DNA of 64,000 nt from an uncultured Clostridia bacterium (GCA_934101145.1 CAKOPZ010000001.1:69670-133669), one strand, 5' to 3'; positions 26,343-35,449 are shown, counted from the first letter of the stretch. Translations and numbers: made by a program. The notes: generated from the letters alone by a model not told the origin.

Positions 26343-26937
26343 TTCCATTTTTTAATATAAATCCTTCGTCAGAAAGTGTTTTTAATTCTCTCATCATAGC
26401 ACTTCTGTCAACACTTAAGTAATCTGCAAGATTTGTTAGCGAAAAAGGTAGTGTAATTGTTTTATTAAATTCCTTTCCTGATAGGAGAGAAAAATAGCTA
26501 AGTAGTTTTTCTCTTATTGTTCTTTTGGATAGAATTTCTATTCTTTTATTTTGCTGTATTGTTCTTTTTAAAGTAAGCTCAAACAAATTTGATATAAGGG
26601 TTGTATGAAACTTGCAATTTGGCTTACATTTAGTATTTATATTATCATATGAAAACATAAGAATTTCGCATTTATCAGTTGCTTCTACAAACAATTCGTT
26701 ATTAATATTTACAGGATAAAAGGCCTCACCAAATACATCGTTTTCGTAAAAACGTTCTATAATATCTCTATTTCCATTTAAGTCATATCGTATTAAATCT
26801 GCTCTTCCAGAAAGAAGAATACAAATTTGCTTTCTTTTTTCGATATATGTTGTAATTATTTGGCCTTTTGGAAAAAATTTTTTCTGCATTTTTGTACAGT
26901 TGTTACAAATGTCTTGAACTAATTCTGAAACTCCCAT
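26320..26937 (-). CDS. Crp/Fnr-family regulator with cysteine pairs
   Basis: 205 residues. The N-terminal cyclic-nucleotide-like beta roll (FPKGQIITTYIEKRKQICILLSGRADL) lacks the cAMP-binding RxS segment. The C-terminal HTH is complete (LTNLADYLSVDRSAMMRELKTLSDEGFI). Cysteines form a CNNC pair near the N-terminus and CKPNC near residue 107, so redox or metal sensing is possible. AAGGAGT precedes the ATG. It is divergent from nrdD, with a 14-bp palindrome in between, which suggests but does not prove that it controls that gene. Confidence 0.85.
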   Translation of the reverse strand: MGVSELVQDICNNCTKMQKKFFPKGQIITTYIEKRKQICILLSGRADLIRYDLNGNRDIIERFYENDVFGEAFYPVNINNELFVEATDKCEILMFSYDNINTKCKPNCKFHTTLISNLFELTLKRTIQQNKRIEILSKRTIREKLLSYFSLLSGKEFNKTITLPFSLTNLADYLSVDRSAMMRELKTLSDEGFILKNGNKITLLF

Positions 26938-27069
26938 GTCTATTACTCCTTGTATATGTAAATATTATATCGTAAAACAAGCAACATTTCAATAAAAAAA
27001 TTGTAATATAAATGTAATATTTTGCTTTAGCTTGATACAGTAGAGAATAATGGAAATACTTCAAAATTA

Positions 27070-27083
27070 GTTGCAAATGCAAC
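27070..27083. promoter_or_regulatory. Palindrome between crp-like gene and nrdD
   Basis: GTTGCAAATGCAAC is a perfect 6+6 palindrome with a 2-bp centre, about 60 bp upstream of nrdD. It does not match the usual Fnr or NrdR boxes. Confidence 0.35.
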
Positions 27084-27141
27084 GATTTTTGAAAAAATAT
27101 TGATATATAATTAAAAAAATTAATAGAAAAGAGGCAAGTAG

Positions 27142-29289
27142 ATGAAGGTAATAAAAAGAGACGGAAGAGCTGTAGATTATGATAGAAGTAAAATTAAAAT
27201 TGCAATAGAAAAAGCAAATGGAGATGTGCAAGCAAGAGATAGAATTTCAAAAGATGGTATAAAAGAAATTATTGAATATATAGAATCATTAGGAAAAAGA
27301 AGAATGCTTGTTGAAGATATACAAGATACTATAGAACAAAAATTAATGGAAATGGATAAATATGAACTTGCAAAAGCATACATAGTTTATCGTTATACAA
27401 GAGCATTAGTGAGAAAATCAAATACAACAGATGAATCAATACTTGGATTAATAAGAAATCAAAATCAAGAATTATCTGAGGAAAATTCAAATAAAAATAC
27501 AATGCTTGCCTCAACTCAAAGGGATTATATAGCTGGAGAAGTATCAAGAGACTTAACAAAAAGATTATTACTTCCAGAAAAAATATCAAAAGCACATGAA
27601 GAAGGAGTTTTACATTTTCATGATGCTGACTATTTTGTGCAGCCAATATTTAATTGTTGTTTAATTAATATTGAAGATATGCTTGATAATGGAACTGTAA
27701 TGAATGGAAAGTTAATGGAAAGCCCAAAGACATTCCAAGTTGCATGTATATTAATGGCTCAAATAATTGCCGTGGTTGGTTCAAATCAATATGGTGGGCA
27801 ATCAGTTGATTTAAGACATCTTGGAAAATATTTAAGAAGAAGTTATGATAAATTTAAAAAGGAATTAGAGGATGAATACAAGGATAAACTTTCAGAAGAA
27901 ATCATAAAAGAGATTGCACAAACAAGGTTAAAGACAGAACTTAGACAAGGTGTTCAAACTATTCAGTATCAAATAAATACATTAATGACAACAAATGGAC
28001 AAGCACCTTTTGTAACATTATTTTTAAACCTTCAAAAAGATGATCCATATATAAAAGAAAATGCAATGATTATAGAAGAAATATTAAAGCAAAGACTACA
28101 AGGTGTAAAAAATGAAAAAGGTGTGTATATAACTCCTGCTTTTCCAAAACTTGTGTATGTACTTGATGAACACAATTGTCTAAAGGGCGGGGAGTATGAC
28201 TATTTAACAAAACTTGCAGTAAAATGTTCTGCAAAAAGATTGTATCCTGATTATATCTCTGCAAAAAAAATGAGAGAAAATTATGAAGGAAATGTATTTA
28301 GTCCTATGGGATGCAGAAGTTTTTTAAGCCCATGGAAAGATGAAAATGGAAATTACAAATTTGAGGGCAGATTTAATCAAGGTGTTGTAAGTATAAACTT
28401 ACCTCAAATTGCTATTATTGCAGATGGAAATGAGGAAAAATTTTGGAAATTATTAGATGAAAGACTTGAACTTTGCAAAGAGGCGCTTATGTGTAGACAT
28501 TATGCACTTGTTGGAACAACATCTGATATTAGCCCAATACATTGGCAATATGGAGCCATTGCAAGATTAAAAAAAGGAGAAAAAATTGACAAACTTTTAT
28601 ATGGTGGATATTCTACAATGTCATTAGGATATATTGGAGTGTATGAAATGACAAAACTTATGAAAGGTGTATCACATACAACAAAAGAAGGACATGACTT
28701 TGCAATAAAAGTTATGAAGCATCTAAGAGAGGCAACAGATAAATGGAAAAAAGATACTAATATTGGATTTGCTCTATATGGAACACCAGCAGAAAGCTTA
28801 TGTTATAGATTTGCACGTATAGATAAGCAAAGATTTGGAACAATAAAAGATATAACAGATAAAGGATATTATACAAATTCTTATCATGTTGATGTAAGAG
28901 AAAAAATTGATGCTTTTACAAAATTATCTTTTGAGAGTGAATTTCAAACAATTTCTTCAGGTGGTGCAATATCTTATGTTGAGATGCCTGATATGAAAAA
29001 GAACTTGCAAGCTTTAGAAGAAGTAGTGAAGTTTATTTATGATAATATTTTGTATGCAGAATTTAATACAAAATCTGATTATTGCCAAGTTTGTGGATTT
29101 GATGGAGAAATTATGATAAATGATAATTTAGAATGGGAGTGCCCAAACTGTGGAAATAAAGATAAAAGTAAAATGAATGTTACAAGACGTACTTGCGGAT
29201 ACTTAGGAGAGAATTACTGGAATATAGGAAAGACAAAAGAGATAAAGGCAAGGGTACTTCATTTAGATAATATGGATGATGAAAATTAA
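27142..29289 (+). CDS. nrdD: Anaerobic ribonucleoside-triphosphate reductase (class III)
   Basis: 715 residues. An ATP-cone (VIKRDGRAVDYDRSKIKIAIEKANGD) occupies residues 1-90, then the PFL-like barrel (FHDADYFVQPIFNCCLINIEDML). The C-terminus has a zinc site CQVCGF / CPNCGN and the glycyl-radical motif RRTCGYLGE with Gly near residue 686. The enzyme makes deoxyribonucleotides without oxygen. Its activase gene nrdG is not next to it here, although the usual order is nrdD-nrdG. GAGGCAAGTAG gives a weak ribosome binding site. Confidence 0.97.
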   Translation: MKVIKRDGRAVDYDRSKIKIAIEKANGDVQARDRISKDGIKEIIEYIESLGKRRMLVEDIQDTIEQKLMEMDKYELAKAYIVYRYTRALVRKSNTTDESILGLIRNQNQELSEENSNKNTMLASTQRDYIAGEVSRDLTKRLLLPEKISKAHEEGVLHFHDADYFVQPIFNCCLINIEDMLDNGTVMNGKLMESPKTFQVACILMAQIIAVVGSNQYGGQSVDLRHLGKYLRRSYDKFKKELEDEYKDKLSEEIIKEIAQTRLKTELRQGVQTIQYQINTLMTTNGQAPFVTLFLNLQKDDPYIKENAMIIEEILKQRLQGVKNEKGVYITPAFPKLVYVLDEHNCLKGGEYDYLTKLAVKCSAKRLYPDYISAKKMRENYEGNVFSPMGCRSFLSPWKDENGNYKFEGRFNQGVVSINLPQIAIIADGNEEKFWKLLDERLELCKEALMCRHYALVGTTSDISPIHWQYGAIARLKKGEKIDKLLYGGYSTMSLGYIGVYEMTKLMKGVSHTTKEGHDFAIKVMKHLREATDKWKKDTNIGFALYGTPAESLCYRFARIDKQRFGTIKDITDKGYYTNSYHVDVREKIDAFTKLSFESEFQTISSGGAISYVEMPDMKKNLQALEEVVKFIYDNILYAEFNTKSDYCQVCGFDGEIMINDNLEWECPNCGNKDKSKMNVTRRTCGYLGENYWNIGKTKEIKARVLHLDNMDDEN

Positions 29290-29353
29290 AATAACTATAC
29301 AATACATAAATTTTAAATATTAAGAATAGTATTTACTTAAATGAGGTATGAAC

Positions 29354-29827
29354 ATGAAAAATTTTTCAGATATAGTTATTTTATGTATTGGAACCGATAA
29401 ATTGGTAGGGGATTTAGTAGGACCAATTGTAGGACATAAATTGAAAAGATTATTTAAAAATTGTGAAAGAATAAAAATATATGGAGATATTAAAGAAACA
29501 GTTAATATAACAAATGTGAATGATGTTGTATCAAAAATAAGTACAAGTTTTGCTCAACCATTTATAATAACAATTGATTCTGCACTTGGCCCAAAAGAAG
29601 CTATAGAAACTGTATATGTAGGCACTGGAAAATTAGAGCCAGGGAAGGCTTTAGCAAAGAAAAAAAGTTATAGTTCAAATGTTAGTTTTAAAGCTATTGT
29701 TGGTGAAAATTTTCAAAATGCAATTTTAAATTTTAATGTGCTTAATTCTATTGAACGAAAAGTAGTTCAAAGACTTGCAAATGAAATAACATATCATGTA
29801 TATAAAATGTGTATAAATCTAATATAA
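29354..29827 (+). CDS. YyaC-type sporulation protein
   Basis: 157 residues of the DUF1256/YyaC family, which shares its fold with the germination protease GPR. Visible features are VILCIGTDKLVGDLVGPIVGHKL, a conserved GT/GD pair, ITIDSALGPKEAIETVYVG and LEPGKALAKK. In Bacillus the gene is expressed in the forespore; its exact activity is not established. ATG at 29354 follows TGAGGT. It precedes other sporulation-related genes here. Confidence 0.85.
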   Translation: MKNFSDIVILCIGTDKLVGDLVGPIVGHKLKRLFKNCERIKIYGDIKETVNITNVNDVVSKISTSFAQPFIITIDSALGPKEAIETVYVGTGKLEPGKALAKKKSYSSNVSFKAIVGENFQNAILNFNVLNSIERKVVQRLANEITYHVYKMCINLI

Positions 29828-29844
29828 TTGGTCAAAATCTATTT

Positions 29845-29973
29845 AATATACTAGAAAATTTCACATTTCCTAGTATATTAAGGGCTACAATCGCCATTGC
29901 CTTTGAGTTTTCCTCCTTTTAGTCGGAAACTCAAATCGGCAAGAACAAAGAGCGACCTAAAGTCGCTTTGTTC
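29845..29973. repeat. Interspersed repeat B, copy 1
   Basis: Starts with a hairpin (AATATACTAG with CTAGTATATT) then GCTACAATCGCCATTGCCTTTGAG. Two further stems follow, GAGTTTTCC/GGAAACTC and AACAAAGAGCGAC/GTCGCTTTGTT. The same arrangement is found at 33408-33540. It fills the gap between the yyaC-like gene and the gene at 30000 and could also terminate transcription. Confidence 0.8.
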
Positions 29974-29999
29974 ATAAAAATAGATTTTGGAGGTGCAAA

Positions 30000-30338
30000 A
30001 TGAAGAATAGCTATTTACAAAATATGATTGTACTAAAAAATTTGCCATCAAATTTGATAGAAGAGGCAATTGTGATACTAAAACAAAATAAAAAAGCAAA
30101 AAAGTATCAGTATATAGATGAAAAAGCAAAAGCAGTTGATGTAAAGGAAAAAGATGATAATTATATAGTAAAAGAAGCAGAAAGTGTAATAAATAATTAT
30201 ATTACAAAACTTGAAATGAAATCTCCTAAATGGAAAAATGATATGAAAAAATTAGAAAAAAGATATAAAATATCTTTGATATTCAATGGACTGCTAACAG
30301 CAGGGCTAATTACTACAATTATAATTAGCTTAATATAA
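30000..30338 (+). CDS. Small C-tail-anchored protein of unknown function
   Basis: 112 residues: a helical, strongly charged cytoplasmic part (LIEEAIVILKQNKKAKKY, EAESVINNYITKLEMKS) and a C-terminal membrane helix (ISLIFNGLLTAGLITTIIISLI). TTGGAGGTG precedes the ATG. It lies between yyaC-like and the M23/M50 pair in the same direction, so a link with sporulation is possible but unproven. I do not recognise the family. Confidence 0.65.
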   Translation: MKNSYLQNMIVLKNLPSNLIEEAIVILKQNKKAKKYQYIDEKAKAVDVKEKDDNYIVKEAESVINNYITKLEMKSPKWKNDMKKLEKRYKISLIFNGLLTAGLITTIIISLI

Positions 30339-30410
30339 TTAAATATAAGAATAAAAACATTTCTTCTTACATATAAATGTAAAAACAACTAAGGAAGAGG
30401 TGTTTTTATT

Positions 30411-31354
30411 TTGGAAAGAAGTATAAGTCAAGAAGAAAGATTAAGAAGAGCAGAAGAAATTTATCAAAGAAGAAGAATGAATGGAAGCAGGCGGAGTAAG
30501 AGTTGCAAGCAGTAGTGTAAACACTACAAAAGTAAAATTTTCGCTTTTTAAGAAAATGTCAATGCAACTTGCAATATGTGCAGTAATTTATATTATATTT
30601 TATCTAATAAAAAATACTAATTATATATTTTCAGAAGATGTAATAAGTAAGACTAAAGAATTACTTTCATATGATATTAATTTTGAAAATGTTTATGAGC
30701 AAGTAAGCACATTTGTTGAAAACAATAAGGATAAATTCAAACTTCCGGAGGTTATACAAGAAAACGGACAAGAAGGCATAAATGAGCTAAATAATGAATT
30801 GCTAAATGAAGAAAATACAGTTGAAAATACTCAAACTGAAAATGTAGTTGCAAATGAGGTAAATAGTGGAGGAATTGGTGGTGCAGGAGCAAATGAAGTG
30901 AAAGAAGAGAAAACAGATGATAAATCTAAAAAGAGTCAAATGGAATTAGATGCAGAATATATAAAAAAGAAAGCAAGTTTTAAAATACCACTAAAAGGTA
31001 CTATAACATCAAGATATGGAACAAGGGAAAAAACATATATAGTATCTGCATATCATTATGGAATAGACATAGGTGCAAATTCTGGAACTGCTATATATGC
31101 TTCTATGGAAGGTACTGTAACAACTGTTTCATCAGTTGGAGATTATCGGAAAACATGTAGAAATTACAAACGGAGAAATAATGACAAGGTATGCTCATTG
31201 TAGCAAAATAGTTGTAAAAAATGGGGCAAAAATCAAACAAGGGCAAAAAATAGCAGAGGTAGGTTCAACAGGAAATTCGACTGGACCTCACCTGCATTTT
31301 GAAATATGGAGAAATAAAAGAACGGTTAATCCGGAATACATATTAAAATTTTAA
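30411..31354 (+). CDS. M23 (LytM-like) peptidase, SpoIVFA-like position, with two +1 shifts at CGG
   Basis: The TTG start at 30411 (after AGGAAGAGG) encodes LERSISQEERLRRAEEIYQRRRMNG. Codon 28 is CGG (30492-30494); skipping C leads to GVRVASSSVN. The protein then has one membrane helix (LAICAVIYIIFYLI), a linker and the M23 domain (YHYGIDIGA). A second CGG (31147-31149) interrupts the domain; skipping C reads GDY-G-KHVEITNGEIMTRYAHC, then HLHFEIW and a stop at 31354. The result is 313 residues with both zinc motifs. It precedes an M50 protease gene, as spoIVFA precedes spoIVFB, so it probably acts at the forespore membrane. Confidence 0.75.
30492..30494 (+). other. Putative +1 frameshift site 1, CGG codon 28 of the M23 gene
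   Basis: The context is AGC AGG CGG AGT AAG. Frame zero ends six codons later; reading AGG then GGA joins the basic start to the membrane protein. Confidence 0.65.
31147..31149 (+). other. Putative +1 frameshift site 2, CGG in the M23 domain
   Basis: The context is GAT TAT CGG AAA ACA. Reading TAT then GGA yields YGKHVEI, matching the conserved Tyr-Gly of M23 domains. Confidence 0.75.
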
Positions 31355-31396
31355 TGTGAAGGGAGACAAAGAGGAAGATAACCTCTTTAGTAAAAT

Positions 31397-32059
31397 ATGA
31401 GTATAAAAATAGATTTGATGATTGCCTTTTTTATAATACTTTTTTGCATAACATCTCAAATTGAGATATATTTAATATTGCTATTTTTTGCTATAGTTCA
31501 TGAGATAGGACATTTGATAGTAGGTCTTTTTCTTGGATTTAAACCAAAAGAAATTCAAATAAATATAGCAGGTGTTAGAATAGAATTTAAGCCTAAAATA
31601 GAAGAATATAATAAAAGAATTTTAAAAGGAAGTAGTCTTTCTTTAAAAAGAGCAATTATTGCAATGGCTGGGCCTATAACCAATTTTTTGATAATTACAA
31701 TATTACAGCTCATATCAATAATAAATCCTAAATTTGTGATATCGAATATGGGGATAAATGTGGTTTATGCAAATTTTTTAATAGGTATATTTAATTTAAT
31801 ACCAATATATCCACTTGATGGAGGAAGAATTTTAAAAGAAATTTTATACATATTTAAAGGATTGAAAAAATCTTATATATACACATATAAAATATCGAAG
31901 ATTACAATAATTGTTTTTACAGCAATTTCAAGTATAGCAATATTGTATTTAAAAAATTTTGCTGTAGTAATTATACTTATATATTTGTGGGCGTTAGTTT
32001 TTATCGAAAGAAGTAGATACAAAAGAAAAATGATGGTATATGGAAACTGTGAAAATTAA
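31397..32059 (+). CDS. spoIVFB: SpoIVFB-like M50 intramembrane metalloprotease
   Basis: 220 residues, mostly membrane-embedded. The zinc site VHEIGHL lies near residue 40 (HExxH) and the third ligand in FNLIPIYPLDGGRI; both are intact. SpoIVFB cleaves pro-sigma-K in the mother cell membrane during sporulation. It follows the M23 gene, which matches spoIVFA-spoIVFB order. The ribosome binding site GAGGAAG lies in the arm of a small hairpin (about 31369-31388). Confidence 0.85.
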   Translation: MSIKIDLMIAFFIILFCITSQIEIYLILLFFAIVHEIGHLIVGLFLGFKPKEIQINIAGVRIEFKPKIEEYNKRILKGSSLSLKRAIIAMAGPITNFLIITILQLISIINPKFVISNMGINVVYANFLIGIFNLIPIYPLDGGRILKEILYIFKGLKKSYIYTYKISKITIIVFTAISSIAILYLKNFAVVIILIYLWALVFIERSRYKRKMMVYGNCEN

Positions 32060-32137
32060 AAGGTGTTAATAGAGACGGAGCTTTTTGACAATCGAATAAA
32101 ATGTTTACAGTCTCCAAAGATATTTTTCTATTTTCCT

Positions 32138-32205
32138 TGCAAATGGTGGAAAAACGTGGTAAAATAGTAACGTTAGAAATAGTGTTACTATTTTTTTAGA
32201 CAAAA
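32138..32205 (+). promoter_or_regulatory. rpsF operon promoter and attenuator-like hairpin
   Basis: TTGCAA, 17 bp or so, then TAAAAT, followed by a hairpin (AGTAAC with GTTACT) and a run of T residues at about 32193-32199, all inside the leader of rpsF-ssb-rpsR. This looks like an attenuator. No known S6:S18 binding motif was recognised. Confidence 0.5.
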
Positions 32206-32263
32206 ATAGTTTCCTTACCTATATGAAAATATAGGTTATATATCCACAAGGAGGTGAAAAATA

Positions 32264-32542
32264 ATGAATAAGTACGAGAGTGTTGTCATTATTAATCCAA
32301 ATTCTAGCGAAGAAATCATAAAAGGTTTAATCGAGAGATTTACAGCATTGATTAATAATGATGGTAAAGTTGAAAATGTTGACGAAGTAGGTAAAAAGAA
32401 ATTAGCTTACGAAATCGCAAAAAACAAAGAAGGATACTATGTTGTATTTGACTTTGAAGCAAACCCAAGTCTAATTAAAGAATTAGAGAGAAATTACAGA
32501 ATTACAGATGAAGTTATCAAATTTATCGTAATAAAAAAATAA
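32264..32542 (+). CDS. rpsF: 30S ribosomal protein S6
   Basis: 92 residues: NKYESVVIINPNSSEE at the start, VDEVGKKKLAYEIAKNKEGYYVVFDFEA in the centre. S6 pairs with S18 on the 30S platform. CAAGGAGGTG precedes the ATG. It is the first gene of rpsF-ssb-rpsR, the usual order in bacteria. Confidence 0.97.
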   Translation: MNKYESVVIINPNSSEEIIKGLIERFTALINNDGKVENVDEVGKKKLAYEIAKNKEGYYVVFDFEANPSLIKELERNYRITDEVIKFIVIKK

Positions 32543-32585
32543 TTTTAGGGGGCCTTTTTAGTATAGAAAGGATGGTAGTATAAAT

Positions 32586-33014
32586 ATGAACAAAGTAATT
32601 CTAATGGGAAGATTAACAAGAGATCCAGAAGTAAGATATACTCAAACAAGCAATACATTAGTTGCTTCATTTTCTTTGGCTGTAAATAGAAGATTTGCAA
32701 GACAAGGAGAAGAAAGACAAGCAGATTTTATTAATATTGTTGCTTGGGGAAAACTAGGAGAATTTTGTAGCAAATACTTCAAAAAAGGACAACAAGTTGC
32801 AATTACAGGAAGAATTCAAACAAGAACATGGGATGATGACCAAGGTCAAAAACACTATGTAACAGAGGTTGTTGCTGAAGAAGCTTATTTTGCAGAAGGA
32901 AGAAGAGATGGAGAATCAAGTGGAAACTTTGATGCTACATTTGGAGCAATGCCATCTGCAAATACACAAAATTCAGATTTTGAAATATCTTCAGGAGATG
33001 ATTTGCCATTCTAA
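32586..33014 (+). CDS. ssb: Single-stranded DNA-binding protein
   Basis: 142 residues. The OB fold (MNKVILMGRLTRDPEVRYTQTSNTLVASFSLAVNRRF, FINIVAWGKLGEFCSKYFKKGQQVAITGRIQTRTW) and acidic C-terminal tip ending GDDLPF are complete. The tip recruits replication and repair proteins. It lies between rpsF and rpsR, as is standard. Confidence 0.97.
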   Translation: MNKVILMGRLTRDPEVRYTQTSNTLVASFSLAVNRRFARQGEERQADFINIVAWGKLGEFCSKYFKKGQQVAITGRIQTRTWDDDQGQKHYVTEVVAEEAYFAEGRRDGESSGNFDATFGAMPSANTQNSDFEISSGDDLPF

Positions 33015-33061
33015 AATGGTAAAAGAGATATAAATGTATTTAAGAAAGGGGGAAAATGAAA

Positions 33062-33343
33062 ATGGCAGATAATAAGAGAAATAAAAGAAATAATAGAAAC
33101 AATAATCAAGATGATTATAATCCAAAATTTAGAAAAATGAGAAAAAAAGTTTGCCCACTATGTGCAGATAAAAATCTTGTTTTAGATTATAAAAATGCTG
33201 ATCAATTAAGAAAATTCATTAATGATAAAGGAAAAATACTTCCAAGAAGAGCAACAGGTGCTTGTGCAAAACATCAAAGAGATATTACTCAAGCAGTAAA
33301 AAGAGCAAGACAAATTGCTATACTTCCATACACAGCTGAATAG
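33062..33343 (+). CDS. rpsR: 30S ribosomal protein S18
   Basis: About 93 residues, with an unusual Asn/Arg-rich N-terminus (KRNKRNNRNNNQDD), then the S18 core (CPLCADKN, DYKNADQLRKFINDKGKILPRRATGACAKHQRDITQAVKRARQIAILPY). The Cys cluster marks the zinc-binding form. AAAGGGGG lies three bases before the ATG at 33056 but nine before the ATG at 33062, so the latter is chosen. A terminator follows. Confidence 0.97.
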   Translation: MADNKRNKRNNRNNNQDDYNPKFRKMRKKVCPLCADKNLVLDYKNADQLRKFINDKGKILPRRATGACAKHQRDITQAVKRARQIAILPYTAE

Positions 33344-33361
33344 TAATGAATTTTAATAAAA

Positions 33362-33407
33362 TGAACTCAAATTATTAGACAAATTAGTTTAATAGTTTGA
33401 GTTTTTT
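33362..33407 (+). terminator. rpsR terminator
   Basis: AACTCAAATTATT pairs with AATAGTTTGAGTT, then a T run, directly adjoining repeat B copy 2. Confidence 0.8.
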
Positions 33408-33540
33408 TATATACTAGGAAATTTCTCATTTCCTAGTATATAAAAATGCTACAATCGCTATTGCCTTTGAGATTTTCTCCTTTTAGTCGAAAACTCAAAT
33501 CGGCTTTGGACAAAGGGCGACCTAAAGTCGCTTTGCTCTG
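33408..33540. repeat. Interspersed repeat B, copy 2
   Basis: Begins with the 14-bp hairpin TATATACTAGGAAA/TTTCCTAGTATATA, then GCTACAATCGCTATTGCCTTTGAG and the two internal stems also seen at 29845-29973. It holds no gene. Confidence 0.8.
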
Positions 33541-33634
33541 CTAAAAATATTCTATAATTTTCTTTTTTGCCATGATTAAAATTTATACAAACTGCTAATA
33601 ATGTTCATATAATAAATTACAGGGAGTGGTATAA

Positions 33635-34489
33635 ATGAAACTAGGAATAGCTTTGTCTGGTGGTGGAATTAGAGGAATAGCACATGCAGGAGTATTGCAA
33701 GCATTAAAAAATAATGGAATAAATGTTGATGTGATTGGTGGTACAAGTGCAGGGAGTATGGTTGCAAGTTTGTATGCTATGGGGTATTCTCCCGAAGAAA
33801 TATATATGCTTTTCAGAAAAAATGCAAGAAAAATAATTGGAAGCAACACTTTTCCAATCATATCTGGAATAAAAACTTTTATTGGAAGAAAGGAAAAAAC
33901 AATAAAAGGCTTTAGAAATGGAAAAAACATAGAGGAATTATATGATAATATTGCAAAACAAAAAGGTGTAGAAAACATAAAACAAATTAAGATGCCACTT
34001 GTAATTCCATCAGTTGATATTATGGAATCAAAGGAATACATTTTTACAAATAAAATACCACAAAAAAAGAATGATGCGATAGAATATATAAATGATATAA
34101 GCATAGGAAAAGCAGTGAGGGCAAGCAGCAGCTTTCCGGCTGTTTTTGATTTATGCAGTGTTCAAAAGCATGCATTTATGGATGGAGGAGCTCTTGATAA
34201 TGTTCCTGTTGAGGAAGTAAAAAGACAAGGTGCAGATAAAGTTATTGCTGTAAAATTTGACAGTGATGAGATAAACGAGGATAGTAATGTTATGGATATT
34301 GTTATGAAAACAATTGATATAATGGGAAGCAAAATTGCAGAGTCAAATTTAGAGAAAAGTGATTATATTTTAAATGTTAAAACAGATAAAACAGGACTTT
34401 TAGAAATGGAGAATTTAGATAAATGTTTTGAATATGGATATAATGCTGTGATAGAGAATTTGGAAGAAATAAAACAAATTTTGAAATAG
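33635..34489 (+). CDS. Patatin-like phospholipase
   Basis: 284 residues of the RssA/YlbK type. The oxyanion loop SGGGIRGIAHAGVLQAL, nucleophile elbow GGTSAGSM and catalytic Asp motif DGGALDNVPVEEV are all present, so an active Ser-Asp lipid acyl hydrolase is expected. There is no signal peptide, and it is likely cytosolic or membrane-peripheral. CAGGGAGTGG precedes the ATG. Confidence 0.92.
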   Translation: MKLGIALSGGGIRGIAHAGVLQALKNNGINVDVIGGTSAGSMVASLYAMGYSPEEIYMLFRKNARKIIGSNTFPIISGIKTFIGRKEKTIKGFRNGKNIEELYDNIAKQKGVENIKQIKMPLVIPSVDIMESKEYIFTNKIPQKKNDAIEYINDISIGKAVRASSSFPAVFDLCSVQKHAFMDGGALDNVPVEEVKRQGADKVIAVKFDSDEINEDSNVMDIVMKTIDIMGSKIAESNLEKSDYILNVKTDKTGLLEMENLDKCFEYGYNAVIENLEEIKQILK

Positions 34490-34490
34490 C

Positions 34491-34519
34491 TTGAAAATAA
34501 AGGCAAAAAATGGTATCAT
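34491..34519 (+). promoter_or_regulatory. znuA promoter
   Basis: TTGAAA (34491-34496), 17 bp, TATCAT (34514-34519). I see no clear Zur box. Confidence 0.5.
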
Positions 34520-34549
34520 TATATATGTACAAATGGGAGGAAATGAGAT

Positions 34550-35449
34550 TTGAAAAAATATATAAAATATATCGTAATAGCTATTATGGTACTTAGCATA
34601 ATGGCTGGAATTCTTGTAGCATATACAAGAAAAAACAAAGAGATTGAAGAAGATAATAATTTTAAAATTGTAACATCTTTTTACCCTATATATGTTATGA
34701 CAGCAAATATTGTAGATGGAGCTAAAAATGTTACACTTGATAATATGACAGAAGCAAATACTGGATGTGTTCATAATTATACATTAACAACATCTGATAT
34801 GAAAAAGATAGAAAAAGCAAATGTATTTATAGAAAATGGACTGGGACTTGAAGATAGTTTTAATAAAATAGTTGAGAGCAAGCCGAATCTTGAAATAATT
34901 GATTCAAGTAGTCAAATGAGTGATTTAATAGAAGATGATGACGAAGATGAAACAAATCCTCATATATGGACAAGCATATCAAAAAATATTCAGCAGGTAA
35001 AAAATATAACAAATGCTTTAAAAGAAAAAAATCCGGAAAATGCAAATATATATGAAGAAAATTGCAATAAATATGTTGGAAAATTAGAAAATTTAAAAAA
35101 AGAATATGAAGAGGAATTAGATTTAAAAGGAGAAAAGGCAGTAACATTAAATGAAAATTTTGCATATTTTGCAAAGGAAATTGGACTTAATCTAAATCTA
35201 ATACATACATCACATGAAGAAACAGCTCTTTCTGGAGAAACTCTAAAGAATGTAATTAATGAGATGAAATCATCAAATGGAAAAATAATTTTAGTCGATA
35301 TTGATGAAGATGCAAGAACAGCTAAGACAATCTCAAAAGAAACAGGGGCAAAGATTTTTGTGCTTGATTCTGCTACAACAGGTAGCTTAGACAAAGATGC
35401 ATATATAAATGCAATGAAACAAAATTTAGAAATATTAAAAGCAAAATAA
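34550..35449 (+). CDS. znuA: Zinc/manganese ABC transporter substrate-binding lipoprotein-like protein
   Basis: 299 residues with an N-terminal membrane helix (YIVIAIMVLSIMAGILVAY), then the cluster A-1 SBP fold: VTSFYPIYVMTANIVDGAKNV, the metal ligands CVHNYTLT, NPHIW and LNLIHTSHE, and a late Asp in VLDSATTGS. The usual His-rich loop is replaced by an acidic stretch (EDDDEDETNP). There is no lipobox Cys, so it is probably membrane-anchored. The start is TTG after GGGAGG. First gene of an uptake operon. Confidence 0.85.
   Translation: MKKYIKYIVIAIMVLSIMAGILVAYTRKNKEIEEDNNFKIVTSFYPIYVMTANIVDGAKNVTLDNMTEANTGCVHNYTLTTSDMKKIEKANVFIENGLGLEDSFNKIVESKPNLEIIDSSSQMSDLIEDDDEDETNPHIWTSISKNIQQVKNITNALKEKNPENANIYEENCNKYVGKLENLKKEYEEELDLKGEKAVTLNENFAYFAKEIGLNLNLIHTSHEETALSGETLKNVINEMKSSNGKIILVDIDEDARTAKTISKETGAKIFVLDSATTGSLDKDAYINAMKQNLEILKAK

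Noticed and set aside
33595..34104. A 169-residue minus-strand frame inside the patatin gene
   Set aside because: It lies wholly opposite a complete patatin gene with motifs and a ribosome binding site; its own product is hydrophobic noise.
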